The notes beneath the pieces were generated by a model that worked only from the letters and a program-made list of their open reading frames with translations, did no database searches and was not told where the DNA came from. From positions 7,420 through 71,419 of the forward strand of contig CAVYQS010000009.1 in the NCBI GenBank assembly GCA_963770765.1: a stretch of 64,000 bases of DNA. Direction: 5' to 3'. The DNA comes from CAVPCY01 sp963770765. Its GTDB lineage: Bacteria > Actinomycetota > Coriobacteriia > Anaerosomatales > PHET01. The translations under genes and the position numbers were made by a program. Below are positions 17,199-27,471 of the stretch, piece by piece; within the stretch, counting starts at the first letter, position 1, and every line of letters begins with the position of its first letter.

Positions 17199-18879
17199 CA
17201 AGGTTCCGCGCGAGTAGCGCGCGTTTGCGTGGTCATGCTTGCGGTCGGTGCTGCTTGCGGGGTTGACCTTTGCCGCAACGGCGCAAGCAGCGATGACGTA
17301 CACCGTACTGTACGGCGTGCCACGCTCCGGCGCGATGCACCCGGCGTTTCGAGTGACTGTGCGACGTGCCACTCCTCGGATGACCAGGTGGGCGAGGGCA
17401 CGACCTGCACGAGGTGACTGCCACGACGCGCACGGATACGAGAGCACTCCGAGCGGCGCACCGGGATGCACCCGCAATGTCACTTCCCGGGCTCCCCGGA
17501 TGTGCCGCCTCCCGCGTCGCACCAGAATCTGCCGACCACGCACGAGTCGACGCTGCAGTCACTCATGCGCCGGCTGCCACGCACCGGCGCTGATCACCGA
17601 GCACGACAAGTACGCGTTGGAGTGCGTGTCGTGCCACGCCAGCACCGATCCGCTCGTCAGTGGAGCCATCGCCGCCAACGACACCTCGTGCGCCGCGTGC
17701 CACCCCGGATACGCGGCCGCCCACGATGCCGCCCACGATGGCGTCGTCGATCCAGACTGCGCCGAGTGCCACAGCTCGGACGTTGTCGCGCTGCACGCGA
17801 GGTGGGTGCGCCGGGTGTCACAACCCGAACCCGCCCGCAGGCGCGACCTGCCCCACCTGCCACGCCGACAATGACCGAGCCCCACGGCGCCGGCCCCTTC
17901 TTCGACGCCGCCGCCTACAACCCCAACTTCGCGGGCTACCTGTCCTGGAGCTGGGCCAAGGTCAACATCGCCGGCACCACCGGAAGCCCTCACGGCAACT
18001 ACGCGACCACCACCAACAAGTGCGCCGTGTGCCACGCGGTGCACCGCGCCAGCGCCGACGGCAACGTGCTGACCGCGGTCACCGACTCCTTCGCGGGCAA
18101 CCGCACCAAGACCTGCGCGTTCTGCCACGGCGCGACCGGGTTCTCGACCAAGAACGTCGGGGTGGCGCCGCAGACGGCACGATAAGCCCGCACGGCAACT
18201 GCAGCCGCTGCCACGTGGAGAGCCCGCACGGCGTGGGAGCGTCGGTCTACCCGGTGCTCACCGAGCACCTGCTCAACACCCGTGCTGACGCCGCGATCGC
18301 AAACGACCTGGGCTCAGGTGCCAACGGCATCGTGACCGGGGACTTCGACTCAGGTCAGCGCCAAGGGCCTGACACTGGGCACCGGCTACCTGTGCAACCA
18401 GTGCCACACGAGCGGTGGCGCGGGTATCAACACCGTCTACGCCGTCAACGAGGCCGGGCGCCACTCCGGCCAGCAACGCGCACCACCATCAACAACACCA
18501 CCGGCCACCGCGTGACGGCGCGTGGCCACCGAGGACTGGAACGTCGACGGCTCCAAGGGCGCGTACCTCACCGGTCGCATCGCCTACAACGACGCGAACT
18601 CCTGCCAGGCCTGCCACGACGCCAAGCGCGCCAACGGCTCGGCCGCCTTCCCGCACGGCTACGTGGACGCCGCCGGTGCCTACGCGCCCAAGTCCCAGAC
18701 CGGTGCGAGCCTCATCTGGCTGACGAGCGCCGCCGACGCCGACGACCCGCGCGACCTCGTCCCGACGCCGGGCTCGACGTCCGGCACCGCTGACGTCGTC
18801 GGTGCTGACAGGTGACGGCGTCTGCCTGAAGTGCCACATCTCGGGCGATGGCACCGCTGGTGTGGGGCAGAGCTACTAG
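17195..18879 (+). pseudogene. 16-heme-type secreted cytochrome with many frameshifts
   Basis: Joined across at least ten single-base or two-base shifts, this reads as a full paralogue of the 2938 cytochrome: basic signal-like start (RFRASSARLR), CTACH, CATCH and similar sites, PPPASHQNLP, APALITEHDKY, then the complete hexaheme module ending TAGVGQSY. Most breaks are extra bases. Examples are near 18170 (GGCGCCGC), 18357 (GGTCAGCGC), 18455 (CCGGGCG) and 18797 (ACGTCGTC). Between breaks the protein sequence is well conserved and the differences from paralogues are mostly silent. It has no conserved promoter-leader of the 2783 type. Confidence 0.75.
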
Positions 18880-18971
18880 GGTGCCGATTCAGTGTTAGTC
18901 GCAGCGTAGCGTCCGAATCATGGCCGGAGGTCATCAACCGGGTCTCAGCAGTCCGATTCTGTGAATTGTCA

Positions 18972-19000
18972 TTGACGGTACCCTGAAGCCAGATTAAGCT
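18972..19000 (+). promoter_or_regulatory. Promoter of the 19129 cytochrome
   Basis: TTGACG (18972-18977), 17-base spacer, TAAGCT (18995-19000). It matches the promoter at 2783-2811 in boxes, spacing and flanks. Confidence 0.75.
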
Positions 19001-19040
19001 GTGACCGCGGCCATTTGTGCGCCGAATCACAACTCTTCTC

Positions 19041-19092
19041 CGCAAAGCGACGCATGGCATGCGTGGACAAAGGCGAGCAACCCCGCGCTCGC
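19041..19092 (+). promoter_or_regulatory. Conserved structured 5' leader, second copy
   Basis: CCGCAAA is followed by hairpin 1 ACGCAT-GGC-ATGCGT (19050-19064) and hairpin 2 GCGAGC-AACCCCGC-GCTCGC (19073-19092). Against the 2850-2901 copy the loops are unchanged while stem pairs change together: C-G to T-A in hairpin 1 and A-T to G-C at the base of hairpin 2. That is covariation from two sequences. Confidence 0.55.
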
Positions 19093-19128
19093 AGGCGACG
19101 ACACGTGTCCACGGAGGAGAGTCCCACC

Positions 19129-21400
19129 ATGAGTGTCTCGGCCCGAAGCTACCGGACCGCTCGAGCAGTCACGCTCGTCGTCCTCTTGCTCGCAGCCGCG
19201 CTTCTGCTGCTTGTTGGCACGGCACCGGCCTTTGCTGACGCCTACTGCGAGTCGTGCCACAAGGCGGGTGGTAGCGGTCTCGACCCAGCGTTCCACCCGG
19301 TGCCCCCGGTGCAGAATCCTTGGGATCCCGGTGACGGTCAGTGCACAATCTGCCACGAGCTGCCCGAGGACGTCCTTCCGGGATACCAGACGGAGCCGCA
19401 CGGTCCGTATCCGGCGAGCCCGGGCGGGGACCACGACTACATCTACAACGGTGGTAGCGGAGGAGAATCCTGCGCGCAGCTGCCACTCGGGCCAGCACGG
19501 CAGCGGCTATGGCGGCTACATGTGTCCGATGACCGGCACCATCAACATCGCGGGCTCGGACTGTGGTGCGACGGATGCCACACATCGGGCATGTCCGCCA
19601 ATGAAGACCCGACGCAGACCAGCGGCGTTCCGCAGATAGTTGCCGCGAACCACCCGGATGCGGCGGCCGCACACGCCGACATCGTGACCCCCGCTTGCGC
19701 GGAGTGCCACGGTTCAGACGTAGTGGCATTGCACCCCGACACCACGTGCGCTGAATGCCATGCGATACAACCGCATGCTGGAGCCACCTGCACCACCTGC
19801 CACCCGACCATGACCGAGCCCCACGGCGCCGGACCCTTCTTCGACGCGGCCGCCTACAACCCGAACTTCGCAGGCTACCTGTCCTGGTCCTGGGCGAGTG
19901 CCAACATCGCCGGCACCACCGGCTCCCCCCACGGCAACTACGCCACCACCACCAACAAGTGCGCGGTGTGCCATGCGGTCCACCGCGCCAGCGCTGACGG
20001 CAACGTCCTGACCGCGGTCACCGACGCCTTTGCCGCCAACCGCACCAAGACCTGCGCGTTCTGCCACGGCGCCACCGCGTTTTCCACCAAGAGCGTCGCG
20101 GTGGCCTCAGACGGCACGATCAGCCCCCACGGCAGCTGCTCACGCTGCCACGTCGAGAGCCCGCATGGTGTGGGAGCGTCTGTCTACCCGGTGCTCACCG
20201 AGCACCTGCTTAACACCCGTGCCGACGCCGCGATCGCCAACGACCTCGGTACCGGAAGCAACGGCATCGTCACCGCCGACTTCGACTCCGGTAGCGCCAA
20301 GGGCCTCACGCTCGGTACCGGCTACCTGTGCAACCAGTGCCACTCGAGTGGCGGAGCGGGCATCAACACCGTCTACGCCGTCAACGAGGCCGGCGCCACA
20401 CCGGCCCAAAACGCCACGACCATCAACAACACCACCGGCCACCGGGTGACCGCGGTGGCCACGAGCGACTGGAACGTCGACGGCTCCAAGGGCGCGTACC
20501 TCACCGGCCGCATCGCCTACAACGACGCGAACTCCTGCCAGGCCTGCCACGACGCCAAGCGCGCCAACGGCGCAGCCGCCTTCCCGCACGGTTACGTGGA
20601 CGCCGCTGGTGCCTACGCACCCAAGTCGCAACCAGGCGCGAGCCTCATCTGGTTGACACGCGCCGGCGACGCCGACGACCCGCGTGAACTCGTCCCGACC
20701 CCCGGTTCGACCTCGGGCACCGCCGATGTCTCCGTGCTGACCGGCGACGGCGTGTGCCTCGAAGTGCCACATCTCGGGTGACCGCCAGCACGGCATCGGC
20801 ATCGACGACGCGTGGGTCCAGGGAGCTGCGCCGAGTGACACCACCGCTCCGACGACCACCTCGGACGCCGCCGGCCCCTACACCGGCAGCGCCACCATCA
20901 CCCTGACCCCGACCGACAACGCCGGCGGCTCGGGTGTCGCGGCCACCTACTACCGCGTCAACAGCGGCGCCCAGCAGACCGGCACGAGCATCTCGATCAC
21001 CTCGCCGGGCGCCTACACCATCGAGTTCTGGTCGACAGACGTCGCCGGCAATATCGAAGGACCGAAGACCGCGAGCTTCACGGTGAGCCCGGTGGTAGTG
21101 GGGACAGGGACGATCCGGCTCGTCTGGGGCGACAGTGATGTCAGCGGCTATGAGCCGATATACGACTCCTGGGCATCATGGACAGTTCGCACTGGCGGGC
21201 CCTCAGGGCCAGTGGTCGCTAGCGGCCTCAGTGAAGCACCTGGTTGGGACGGTGTCGACGACATTGCGGTTCCCGTGAGCCCGACGCCGTACTACGTGCA
21301 CATCGAATGGTGGGACGCGGACTTCGGGTACGAGGGTCCCACGGTGTTCCCGTCTGTCAGCGTGACGACGCCTGGATTCGTAGCGAGGTTGGCGTACTAG
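19129..21400 (+). pseudogene. 13-heme-type secreted cytochrome with Ig-like tail, frameshifted
   Basis: ATG 19129 follows GGAGGAG. The signal peptide ends at TAPAFA (about residue 35). Frame is lost near 19470 and regained near 19558; the skipped part would restore a CRSCH heme site and GYGGYMCPMTGTINIAG. A third break, an extra G at 20761 (CTCGAAG against CTCAAG at 4547), disrupts the last heme motif CLKCH. Repaired, it has 13 CxxCH sites, then an Ig-like domain and a beta-rich end (to 21400) like the 2938 protein. The N-terminal half is distinct from its paralogues. The module matches the 13316 gene first and the 2938 gene from about 20590, so the gene is a mosaic. Confidence 0.75.
19796..20781 (+). 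repeat. Hexaheme module, copy in the 19129 cytochrome (mosaic)
   Basis: It follows the 13316 copy at silent sites up to about 20500 (for example CCGGCCCAAAACGCCACGACC). It follows the 2938 copy from about 20585 (TTCCCGCACGGTTACGTGG) to the end. Confidence 0.85.
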
Positions 21401-21427
21401 AACTCGGGACCATTGGCATCGCCCTGA

Positions 21428-21460
21428 ACAGAGGGTCGACCGAACCGGTCGGCCCTCTGT
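21428..21460 (+). terminator. Terminator hairpin after the 19129 cytochrome
   Basis: ACAGAGGG pairs with CCCTCTGT and the inner TCGACC pairs with GGTCGG, with loop GAACC. The stem is about 14 bp. It resembles the hairpin after the 2938 gene. Confidence 0.65.
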
Positions 21461-21580
21461 TGTGTACATCATTTGGTAGGCTCAAAGTGTTCTGGGTGGC
21501 GTTGACGTCACTGCGCGCGCCCCGCCTTATGATTCTCGCCATCATCTAGAGGGATCCAGCACGGCGAAGGGAATTCCTGC

Positions 21581-23290
21581 ATGCTCCTTCAATCGACCGA
21601 GGCTGGGAAGCGAACGCTGCTTGCCGTTGCCCTAGTCAGCATCTCCTTGGTGGTCTTCCCGACAATCCTGCAGGCTGCAGTCTTCATTGCAGGCGGGTTC
21701 TTGAGCCGGGTGTTCTTCTCGGCGGGGGTGATCATCGCTCTCGTCTTGCCCGTGCTCCTCTTGCCGCGTGATCGGATTCTTGGGATTGCATACGCCGTCG
21801 TGGTTTCGGCAGTCCTGCTATGCGCTGCAGTTCAGGGCGCAGTGTGGGACAACACTAACGACAGTCTCACCTATCACGTTCCGGCGGCGATCGAGCTTGC
21901 TGAGGGCGCGAACCCTGTGCATGGGGAGCTCGACAACTTCTGGGCGAACCACCACCCCAAGGCCGCCTGGGTGTTCTCGGCAGGGGTGTACTCGCTCTCG
22001 GGGAATCTAGAGCACGGCAAAGTGATCAACGTCCTAATGCTGCTTGCCAGCTTCGCGGTCGCCGGGGTCGTGCTGCTGAGTATTCCTGGGCTGCCGAGAA
22101 CGTTCGCGTATCTCATCGCCGCGCTTGTAGCCTTCAACCCGGTGACGCTGATGCAGCTCAATACCCACTACGTCGATGGGTTGTTCAGCAGCGCTGCCGC
22201 GATCCTGATCCTGTTGGTCGTGGCATACGACGCCCCCGAAATCGACTTGGAAGTGCCGATCCGCCCGTTGCTCGTGATCGCAGGAGCGTCGGCGGTCCTC
22301 GCCGCGAACCTCAAGTTCACCGGGCTCGTGTTCGTCTGCGCGCTGTTCGTCCTACACCTCGGCTGGCGGTTGGCGACCAAGCAGGATGTGTGGGGTGGCA
22401 GCTTGCGCGGCACGGCTCTGTTCGTCGCAGTGTGTGGGTTGGCGATTCTGATGGTAGGTGTGAGTCCGTATGTCACGAACACGGTGAGGTATGGCCATCC
22501 CTTCTATCCGGTGTTCGGCGCCGACATGAGCGCCATCCCCGATGCGCCGGATCAAAGACAGCGACCGATCCCGTATCGGGAGAAGCCGGCGCCGCTCGCG
22601 TTCGCAATGTCGCTGACTGAGAGGACTTCGGCGGCGACCACCGAGACGATGGCGAACCCCTACCGTCTCAAGAATCCGCTGTCCGTCACCAAGACCGAGC
22701 TGATCAGCCTGATCTTCCCGGATGCACGGCGCGGTGGCTTTGGCCCGCTCTTCTTACTCGCGCTCATGCTCGCGGGGGTGCTGTTCGGCTTGGACCTCGC
22801 GCGACCTCGGGGTGAGGGCGGGGGCCTATCGTCGACGTCCATGCGTTACGCAGCGGGAATCGTCGTGCTGCTCACGCTCCTCATGGTCGAGGCCTGGTGG
22901 GCGAGACTCGCGCCCATGTTCTTCCTAGCCCCTCTCCTTGTTGCCCTCGTGCCGCTGTCTCAGCCGCGAGGACTAAGGACCATCTCCGGCGGAATCGCCG
23001 TGGCGCTAGTGGCGGTGTTGTGCGCGAACGCACTGCTGATTGCAGGCATGCAGGCGTTCAACTATCGAAATGGCCGCGCGGTCACGGCAAGAGCGCTGGC
23101 GTCGCTACAGGGTGCGACGACGGTCATGATGCGCTTTCCCGATCCCGTACAGGGGGAGCGCTACGGCGTCGCCCTGCGGCAGCGCCTCCGTGATGCCGGC
23201 TTCGAATCCGCCATCGTGCCCTATGACCCCGCGGACCCCCGTGAGTGGCGCGATGAGCCCGGACTACTCTCGGAGGTACTTGCACAGTGA
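21581..23290 (+). CDS. Polytopic GT-C-type glycosyltransferase candidate
   Basis: 569 residues with 10 or more membrane helices. After the third helix comes WDNTNDSLTYHVPAA, which resembles the acidic motif following the first extracytoplasmic loop in GT39/RgtA-like enzymes. NTHYVDGLFSS and a C-terminal soluble tail of about 90 residues follow. It probably transfers sugars from a polyprenyl carrier outside the membrane. The gene ends six bases before the convergent GtrA gene stop. A TTGACG box lies at 21502, but its spacing to TATGAT (21528) is 20 bases, so I do not call a promoter. Confidence 0.65.
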   Translation: MLLQSTEAGKRTLLAVALVSISLVVFPTILQAAVFIAGGFLSRVFFSAGVIIALVLPVLLLPRDRILGIAYAVVVSAVLLCAAVQGAVWDNTNDSLTYHVPAAIELAEGANPVHGELDNFWANHHPKAAWVFSAGVYSLSGNLEHGKVINVLMLLASFAVAGVVLLSIPGLPRTFAYLIAALVAFNPVTLMQLNTHYVDGLFSSAAAILILLVVAYDAPEIDLEVPIRPLLVIAGASAVLAANLKFTGLVFVCALFVLHLGWRLATKQDVWGGSLRGTALFVAVCGLAILMVGVSPYVTNTVRYGHPFYPVFGADMSAIPDAPDQRQRPIPYREKPAPLAFAMSLTERTSAATTETMANPYRLKNPLSVTKTELISLIFPDARRGGFGPLFLLALMLAGVLFGLDLARPRGEGGGLSSTSMRYAAGIVVLLTLLMVEAWWARLAPMFFLAPLLVALVPLSQPRGLRTISGGIAVALVAVLCANALLIAGMQAFNYRNGRAVTARALASLQGATTVMMRFPDPVQGERYGVALRQRLRDAGFESAIVPYDPADPREWRDEPGLLSEVLAQ

Positions 23291-23296
23291 CGCCAT

Positions 23297-23737
23297 CTAG
23301 CTCGGCGTCTGGTTCAGTCTGCCTGTCCGAAATGTGATCGTGCGGTTCAGAGTGAACTGGACGATGGCGACCACGACTACCGAGAACAGCTTGATCGGCA
23401 TGAGGGCGAATCCCAGCCGGATGCCGATGGCCAGAATCGCAGCAGAGAGAGCCATCCCGCACAGTCCCACCGCAACGAAGATCGCGAAGCGTTGGAGTGT
23501 CCGATCGCGAGCCGAGAAGGTGAACGCTCGGTTGAGCACAAAGCTGAGCGTGATGCCGCAGGAGATTCCCACCACGTTGGCAGCCTGGGGCGGGGTCACC
23601 GTGCGAGTCGTGAGCACCCAGAACACGGTGGTATCTAGCAGTGCGCTCACTACACCTATCACGCCGTACGAGAAGAGCTGACGAAACAGCACGGAACCGC
23701 GCTCGCTGGGCGAACCGTTACGTATGAGCTCGTTCAC
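23297..23737 (-). CDS. GtrA family membrane protein
   Basis: 146 residues from a GTG that overlaps the TGA of the upstream oxidoreductase gene. Four hydrophobic helices, the opening LFRQLFSYGVIGVVSALLD and FVLNRAFTFSARDR are typical of GtrA/DPMS-like proteins. Members are thought to help flip or present polyprenyl-linked sugars made by GtrB enzymes. A GtrB-type GT2 (25143) is two genes upstream in the same operon, a common pairing. Confidence 0.85.
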   Translation of the reverse strand: MNELIRNGSPSERGSVLFRQLFSYGVIGVVSALLDTTVFWVLTTRTVTPPQAANVVGISCGITLSFVLNRAFTFSARDRTLQRFAIFVAVGLCGMALSAAILAIGIRLGFALMPIKLFSVVVVAIVQFTLNRTITFRTGRLNQTPS

Positions 23738-25146
23738 TTGATTCGACCCCAACCGAGGATCGGATGCGGCGTATTGACCACTGACGGGTTCCAAAGAGTG
23801 AGTTCGGCGCTCCCCGTGATGCACCGCGCGGCCGCCTCGTAGCCCTGCATGAAGCTGTGGTCCATGTTGCCCACCTCGTAGCGCCACGCACCAAACCTTC
23901 CACGCGAAAGGATCCCGTCGCGCTCGAGCTCTAGGAGAGTGGGCTCGACGATCTCGTCTCTGCCCAGCGTCGGCACGGGATAGCCATACTCAGCTCTGTG
24001 GACCCATGTGTGGGACACCTGACCTGCGCTGTCCAGGACTCCCTCGGCCACGAGCCCAGCAATCACGTCATCTACGAGGCGCTCGGGATCGACAGGTCTG
24101 CTACGCGACTCCGAAACCTCGACAAGCAGAGACGCTCGGTCGTCAGGAACGTGCTCGGGGCTGTAGTGACTGAAGTTCGTCACGCGGTAGAACGCCGACT
24201 CCTGCCCAGGGAAGTACATCCAGCACCACGAGCCAAGCCTCGACCCCACGGCCGGATCCACGCCCAGTCCCACGACGTTGACCGATGAGTAGGCCAAACC
24301 GGCGGTGCGCCTGATCAGATCGGAATCGCCGAGCATGTCGGCCGTCACGTCAAGCGGCGCCGTCGTGATCAGGTGTTTGTAGCCGACTGAAGATCCGTCG
24401 GCGAACTCGACGATGCGGCGGGCTCGGTCGATCCGTACCGCCTGGCGGCCCATCTGGATGCGCTCCTCGGGCAGGAGGGCGCCGATGCCGCTCCAGAAGG
24501 CGCCGGTTCCGCCGGACTTGGGGAAGGTGAACCGGTTGTTGGGGCCCCAGCCCAAGTCGTCCTCGCCGGTCTCCACCGCTCGAGCGGCCCGCGCGAGGTC
24601 GGGCACGGCTACTCGCTCGCCAATCCACGTGTACGACATGTCGCGGAGGTCGTGGGCCCAGACCTTCTCGTTGTAAGGCGTCATGAACGTCTCGGCGATG
24701 CCGGTGCCGAATGCGGCGTGTATGAAGCCGGCGAAGTCTACGGGGGGAGGCTCAGACCCCGCGGCCTGACGTGCAGCCGCCTCGCGCAGACCCGCGAGAC
24801 AACGGTCTCGCGTCTCGGGGTCGAGTCGGTGCAGGTTGTTCTGGAACGGGTACGGAACCCAGGAGTCGCCGGCGTGAACCCATGCTTCGCGGTCGTGCTC
24901 GTAGCAGCCGTCGGATCCCATCGCCCGCGCCAGTGCGTCTGTGAAGACGTCGTAGTGCGAGAAGCATACGTGCCCGCCGATGTCCCACGTGTAGCCGGCG
25001 CCGTCTATGAAGCTTCGGGACAGTCCGCCCAGATCATCGCTCTGCTCGCACAGCAGCCACTCCACGCTCGGATGCTTGGCGAGTTGCCAGGCGGCTCCGA
25101 GGCCCGTGGGTCCGCCACCGATGATGAGGATGTCGACCGCACTCAT
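23734..25146 (-). CDS. FAD-dependent oxidoreductase, amine oxidase/UDP-galactopyranose mutase-like
   Basis: 470 residues from ATG 25146, overlapping the upstream stop. The N-terminal Rossmann motif IIGGGPTGLGAAW and a following acidic residue bind FAD; GLSRSF and DIGGHVCFSHYD are typical of the NAD(P)-binding amine oxidase superfamily. HLITTAPLDVT and a C-terminal GNMDHSFMQGYEAA complete the FAD fold. Surface-glycan clusters often carry such proteins. Whether this one is a mutase or a sugar oxidoreductase cannot be told from motifs alone. Three further genes upstream in this operon are glycosyltransferases. Confidence 0.75.
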   Translation of the reverse strand: MSAVDILIIGGGPTGLGAAWQLAKHPSVEWLLCEQSDDLGGLSRSFIDGAGYTWDIGGHVCFSHYDVFTDALARAMGSDGCYEHDREAWVHAGDSWVPYPFQNNLHRLDPETRDRCLAGLREAAARQAAGSEPPPVDFAGFIHAAFGTGIAETFMTPYNEKVWAHDLRDMSYTWIGERVAVPDLARAARAVETGEDDLGWGPNNRFTFPKSGGTGAFWSGIGALLPEERIQMGRQAVRIDRARRIVEFADGSSVGYKHLITTAPLDVTADMLGDSDLIRRTAGLAYSSVNVVGLGVDPAVGSRLGSWCWMYFPGQESAFYRVTNFSHYSPEHVPDDRASLLVEVSESRSRPVDPERLVDDVIAGLVAEGVLDSAGQVSHTWVHRAEYGYPVPTLGRDEIVEPTLLELERDGILSRGRFGAWRYEVGNMDHSFMQGYEAAARCITGSAELTLWNPSVVNTPHPILGWGRIK

Positions 25147-25980
25147 GAGCGATCCTGCGCGGCTGGGCCGCCTGTGGCCGCCGAGAAGGAGCGCCTGACG
25201 GGCGATGCGAGCGCGATGGTCTGACGAAGCGAAGCGAACGACGCTCGCCACAACCGCCACTTCGCAATCGATACCTGGCCGGTTGCACGGTTCCGATGAG
25301 GTATCGGTAGGTTATGGATCCGCGCACCCGCGAGTGCGAACGCTCCGGAGATCACAAGGTTCGGCGCGAAGGTCGACTCGGGAATCACAGGAAGGATCCG
25401 CGTGAGCATCGAGGCCCGCATGAGGCGGTAGGGGGTGTTCACGTCATCGACGCCGGCGCCGTAGAAGAGGTGAACAACGACTCTCGAGACCGCGCTGATG
25501 AGCTTGCGACCGGTGCTCTGCGAGCGGTCGAGCCGCGATCCGAACAGCGCGTCGTAGTCATCACGAACTCGCCATAGCTCGCCGAAGTGCGACGGATCCA
25601 TCTCGTCGTCGCCGTCGCACTGGAACACCCAGTCAGCAAGCTCGACCGCCATGCGATAGCCCATGAGTATCGTTGGGCCGTGTCCGCTGTTGGGCTTGGT
25701 TACTACCCGTATGCGGTCATCGTCCGAGAAGCCAGCCAAGACGCCGGCGGTGCCATCGCGTGATCCGTCGTTGAGCACGATGATCTCGAAGTCGATACCG
25801 AGCGCAGCGAGCGTATCGCGCCACGCATTCGAGGACGTGGGCGATGCAGGCCTCCTCGTTATAGACGGGGATGACGACGGCGAGATCGCGGTGTCGTGGT
25901 GCCGACACTGCTTGCGACGAGTCCGTTGATGCTGACGCGTTCGGAACCACAGAGTCTCCCAGGTATTGGTCCTGCTTCAT
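25143..25980 (-). pseudogene. GT2 glycosyltransferase, one frameshift
   Basis: From ATG 25980 the frame opens with a Ser/Ala linker and AVVIPVYNEEACIAHVLE. It must shift near 25832, after which it continues AWRDTLAALGIDFEIIVLND, GSRDGT, QCDGDDEMDP, YRLMRA and a basic tail. With one base changed this is a complete 278-residue GT2 of the polyprenyl-sugar or UgtP-like group lacking C-terminal helices. Stop and start overlap the next gene. The GtrA protein downstream fits as its partner. Confidence 0.75.
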
Positions 25981-26070
25981 CGGCGGGCGATGTCGAGCGC
26001 GAGGCGAGACCACGCGCTAGGATGCCTCTGCTTTCAGGCATAGCTTGAAGGTCAGGCGGCAGAGCCACGA

Positions 26071-27471
26071 CTAGGATACGCTCAGACGCTCGTACAGTGC
26101 GACGTACTCGTCAACCATGCGGTCAAGACCGAAGTAGCGACTCGCATAGGCTTGCGCCTCGGCGGACATCGTACGGCGCCGAGTGTCATCGACAAGCAGC
26201 GCCGAAGCAGCTTGGGCCAACCCAGTGATGTCACCCGGGTCGACGAGCAGCCCAGTCGCGCCGTCAACAAGTGTTTCAGGGATTCCGCCAACCCTGCTAG
26301 CCACCACAGGCACGCCACATGACTGAGCCTCGAGAATCGCGAGGGGGTGGTTCTCGGCGCGAGCCATGTGCACTGCAAGGTCGGCCGCTTGGAGGTGCGC
26401 CGCGACATGGCGGGGGTCGGGGCTGTACGGCACAGAGACCACTCGCGCTCCCGGCACCGTCTGCCCTGCTGGAAGCCCACCGAGAGCGAACAGGACAAGC
26501 GAATGGTTCGCGACGCTCTCGACAATGCGGGGCAGTGCTGCCTCTATGGTTGCGAAGTCCTTGTATGGGCTCGCCTGGTTCGCGGCGCTGAACACAATCA
26601 CGAGTGCGCCGGAGGGCACGCCCAGCGCGGCCTTCGCCGCTGCGATTCCACTCGGCGCAGGCCTGAACACGTGTTGGTCGACACCGTTGGGAATGTGGTG
26701 CACGTCAATGACGGCCTCGGCAAACGCGGACCTTTCAAGCTCTGACAGCACCCACTTGGACGGACCCACGAGGTGCACGCGACTCGCCTGGTAGATCTTG
26801 CGCTTCAGTCGCAGGTTCTCGGCCGAGCGATCGCGGGAAATGGAAGGGGGGGTCCATAGTGTCGGGCAGTCGCCACACCCCTCGAGCCATCGTTGGCAGT
26901 CGATGGCGTATGCGCAATGGCCGCTCGCTAGCCACGTGTCGTGTGCAGTAAGAACCGTCGGCGTCGATACGGTCAGCGATGGGAGGCAACGGAGATCGAA
27001 GTAGCCGCCGTGCAGGTTGTGCAGATGAAGCACGTCTGCTCGCCCGCCGCCGAGTACAGGTATCGCGGGGGTGCCTGGATACGCGAAGTCCTCGTATCCA
27101 CCCAGCCGTCGGACTGCGCGATCGGGCTCGGCGATTGATTTCACCGCACGGCGCCACAGGCGAGACGCAGATCCTCGGCTCGCGAAGATCGATGCGGAGT
27201 CGGGCGCGAGCCGCAGCCATGCGCGCGTCCACGCGCTGCGGCGAGCATCGTTGGGAATGAGCACGGTACGCTCGATGTCGCCGAACCGGTGCCCCACCGC
27301 TAGTGTCGACTTCATGCCGCGTGCCAGCGAGGCAACGTGCAGGTCGGCTGCGATTCGCTCGGCGCCACCGCCGGTGTCGGAGGTCGACACCTGGACGACT
27401 CTCAGAGAACGTTTGTTCCGTTCTGGCGCGATCGCCGGCGATGCATGCTGCGTCTTGTCGAGCGTGTTCAT
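26071..27471 (-). CDS. GT4 family glycosyltransferase
   Basis: 466 residues if started at ATG 27471. The frame is open further upstream into a GT2 gene, so the two may be one fused protein. The N-terminal Rossmann domain starts LRVVQVSTSDTGGGAERIA. A cysteine-rich stretch (CAYAIDCQRWLEGCGDCP) is typical of WcaC/WbnK-like GT4 enzymes. HHIPNGVDQHVF, FSAANQASPYKDF and the E-x7-E region ENHPLAILEAQSCGVPVVAS give the donor site. It is expected to be a cytosolic enzyme adding a sugar to a lipid-linked glycan. Confidence 0.85.
   Translation of the reverse strand: MNTLDKTQHASPAIAPERNKRSLRVVQVSTSDTGGGAERIAADLHVASLARGMKSTLAVGHRFGDIERTVLIPNDARRSAWTRAWLRLAPDSASIFASRGSASRLWRRAVKSIAEPDRAVRRLGGYEDFAYPGTPAIPVLGGGRADVLHLHNLHGGYFDLRCLPSLTVSTPTVLTAHDTWLASGHCAYAIDCQRWLEGCGDCPTLWTPPSISRDRSAENLRLKRKIYQASRVHLVGPSKWVLSELERSAFAEAVIDVHHIPNGVDQHVFRPAPSGIAAAKAALGVPSGALVIVFSAANQASPYKDFATIEAALPRIVESVANHSLVLFALGGLPAGQTVPGARVVSVPYSPDPRHVAAHLQAADLAVHMARAENHPLAILEAQSCGVPVVASRVGGIPETLVDGATGLLVDPGDITGLAQAASALLVDDTRRRTMSAEAQAYASRYFGLDRMVDEYVALYERLSVS

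Noticed and set aside
21502..21533. Promoter TTGACG...TATGAT before the 21581 gene
   Set aside because: Spacer is 20 bases, too long for a confident call, and no second copy supports it.
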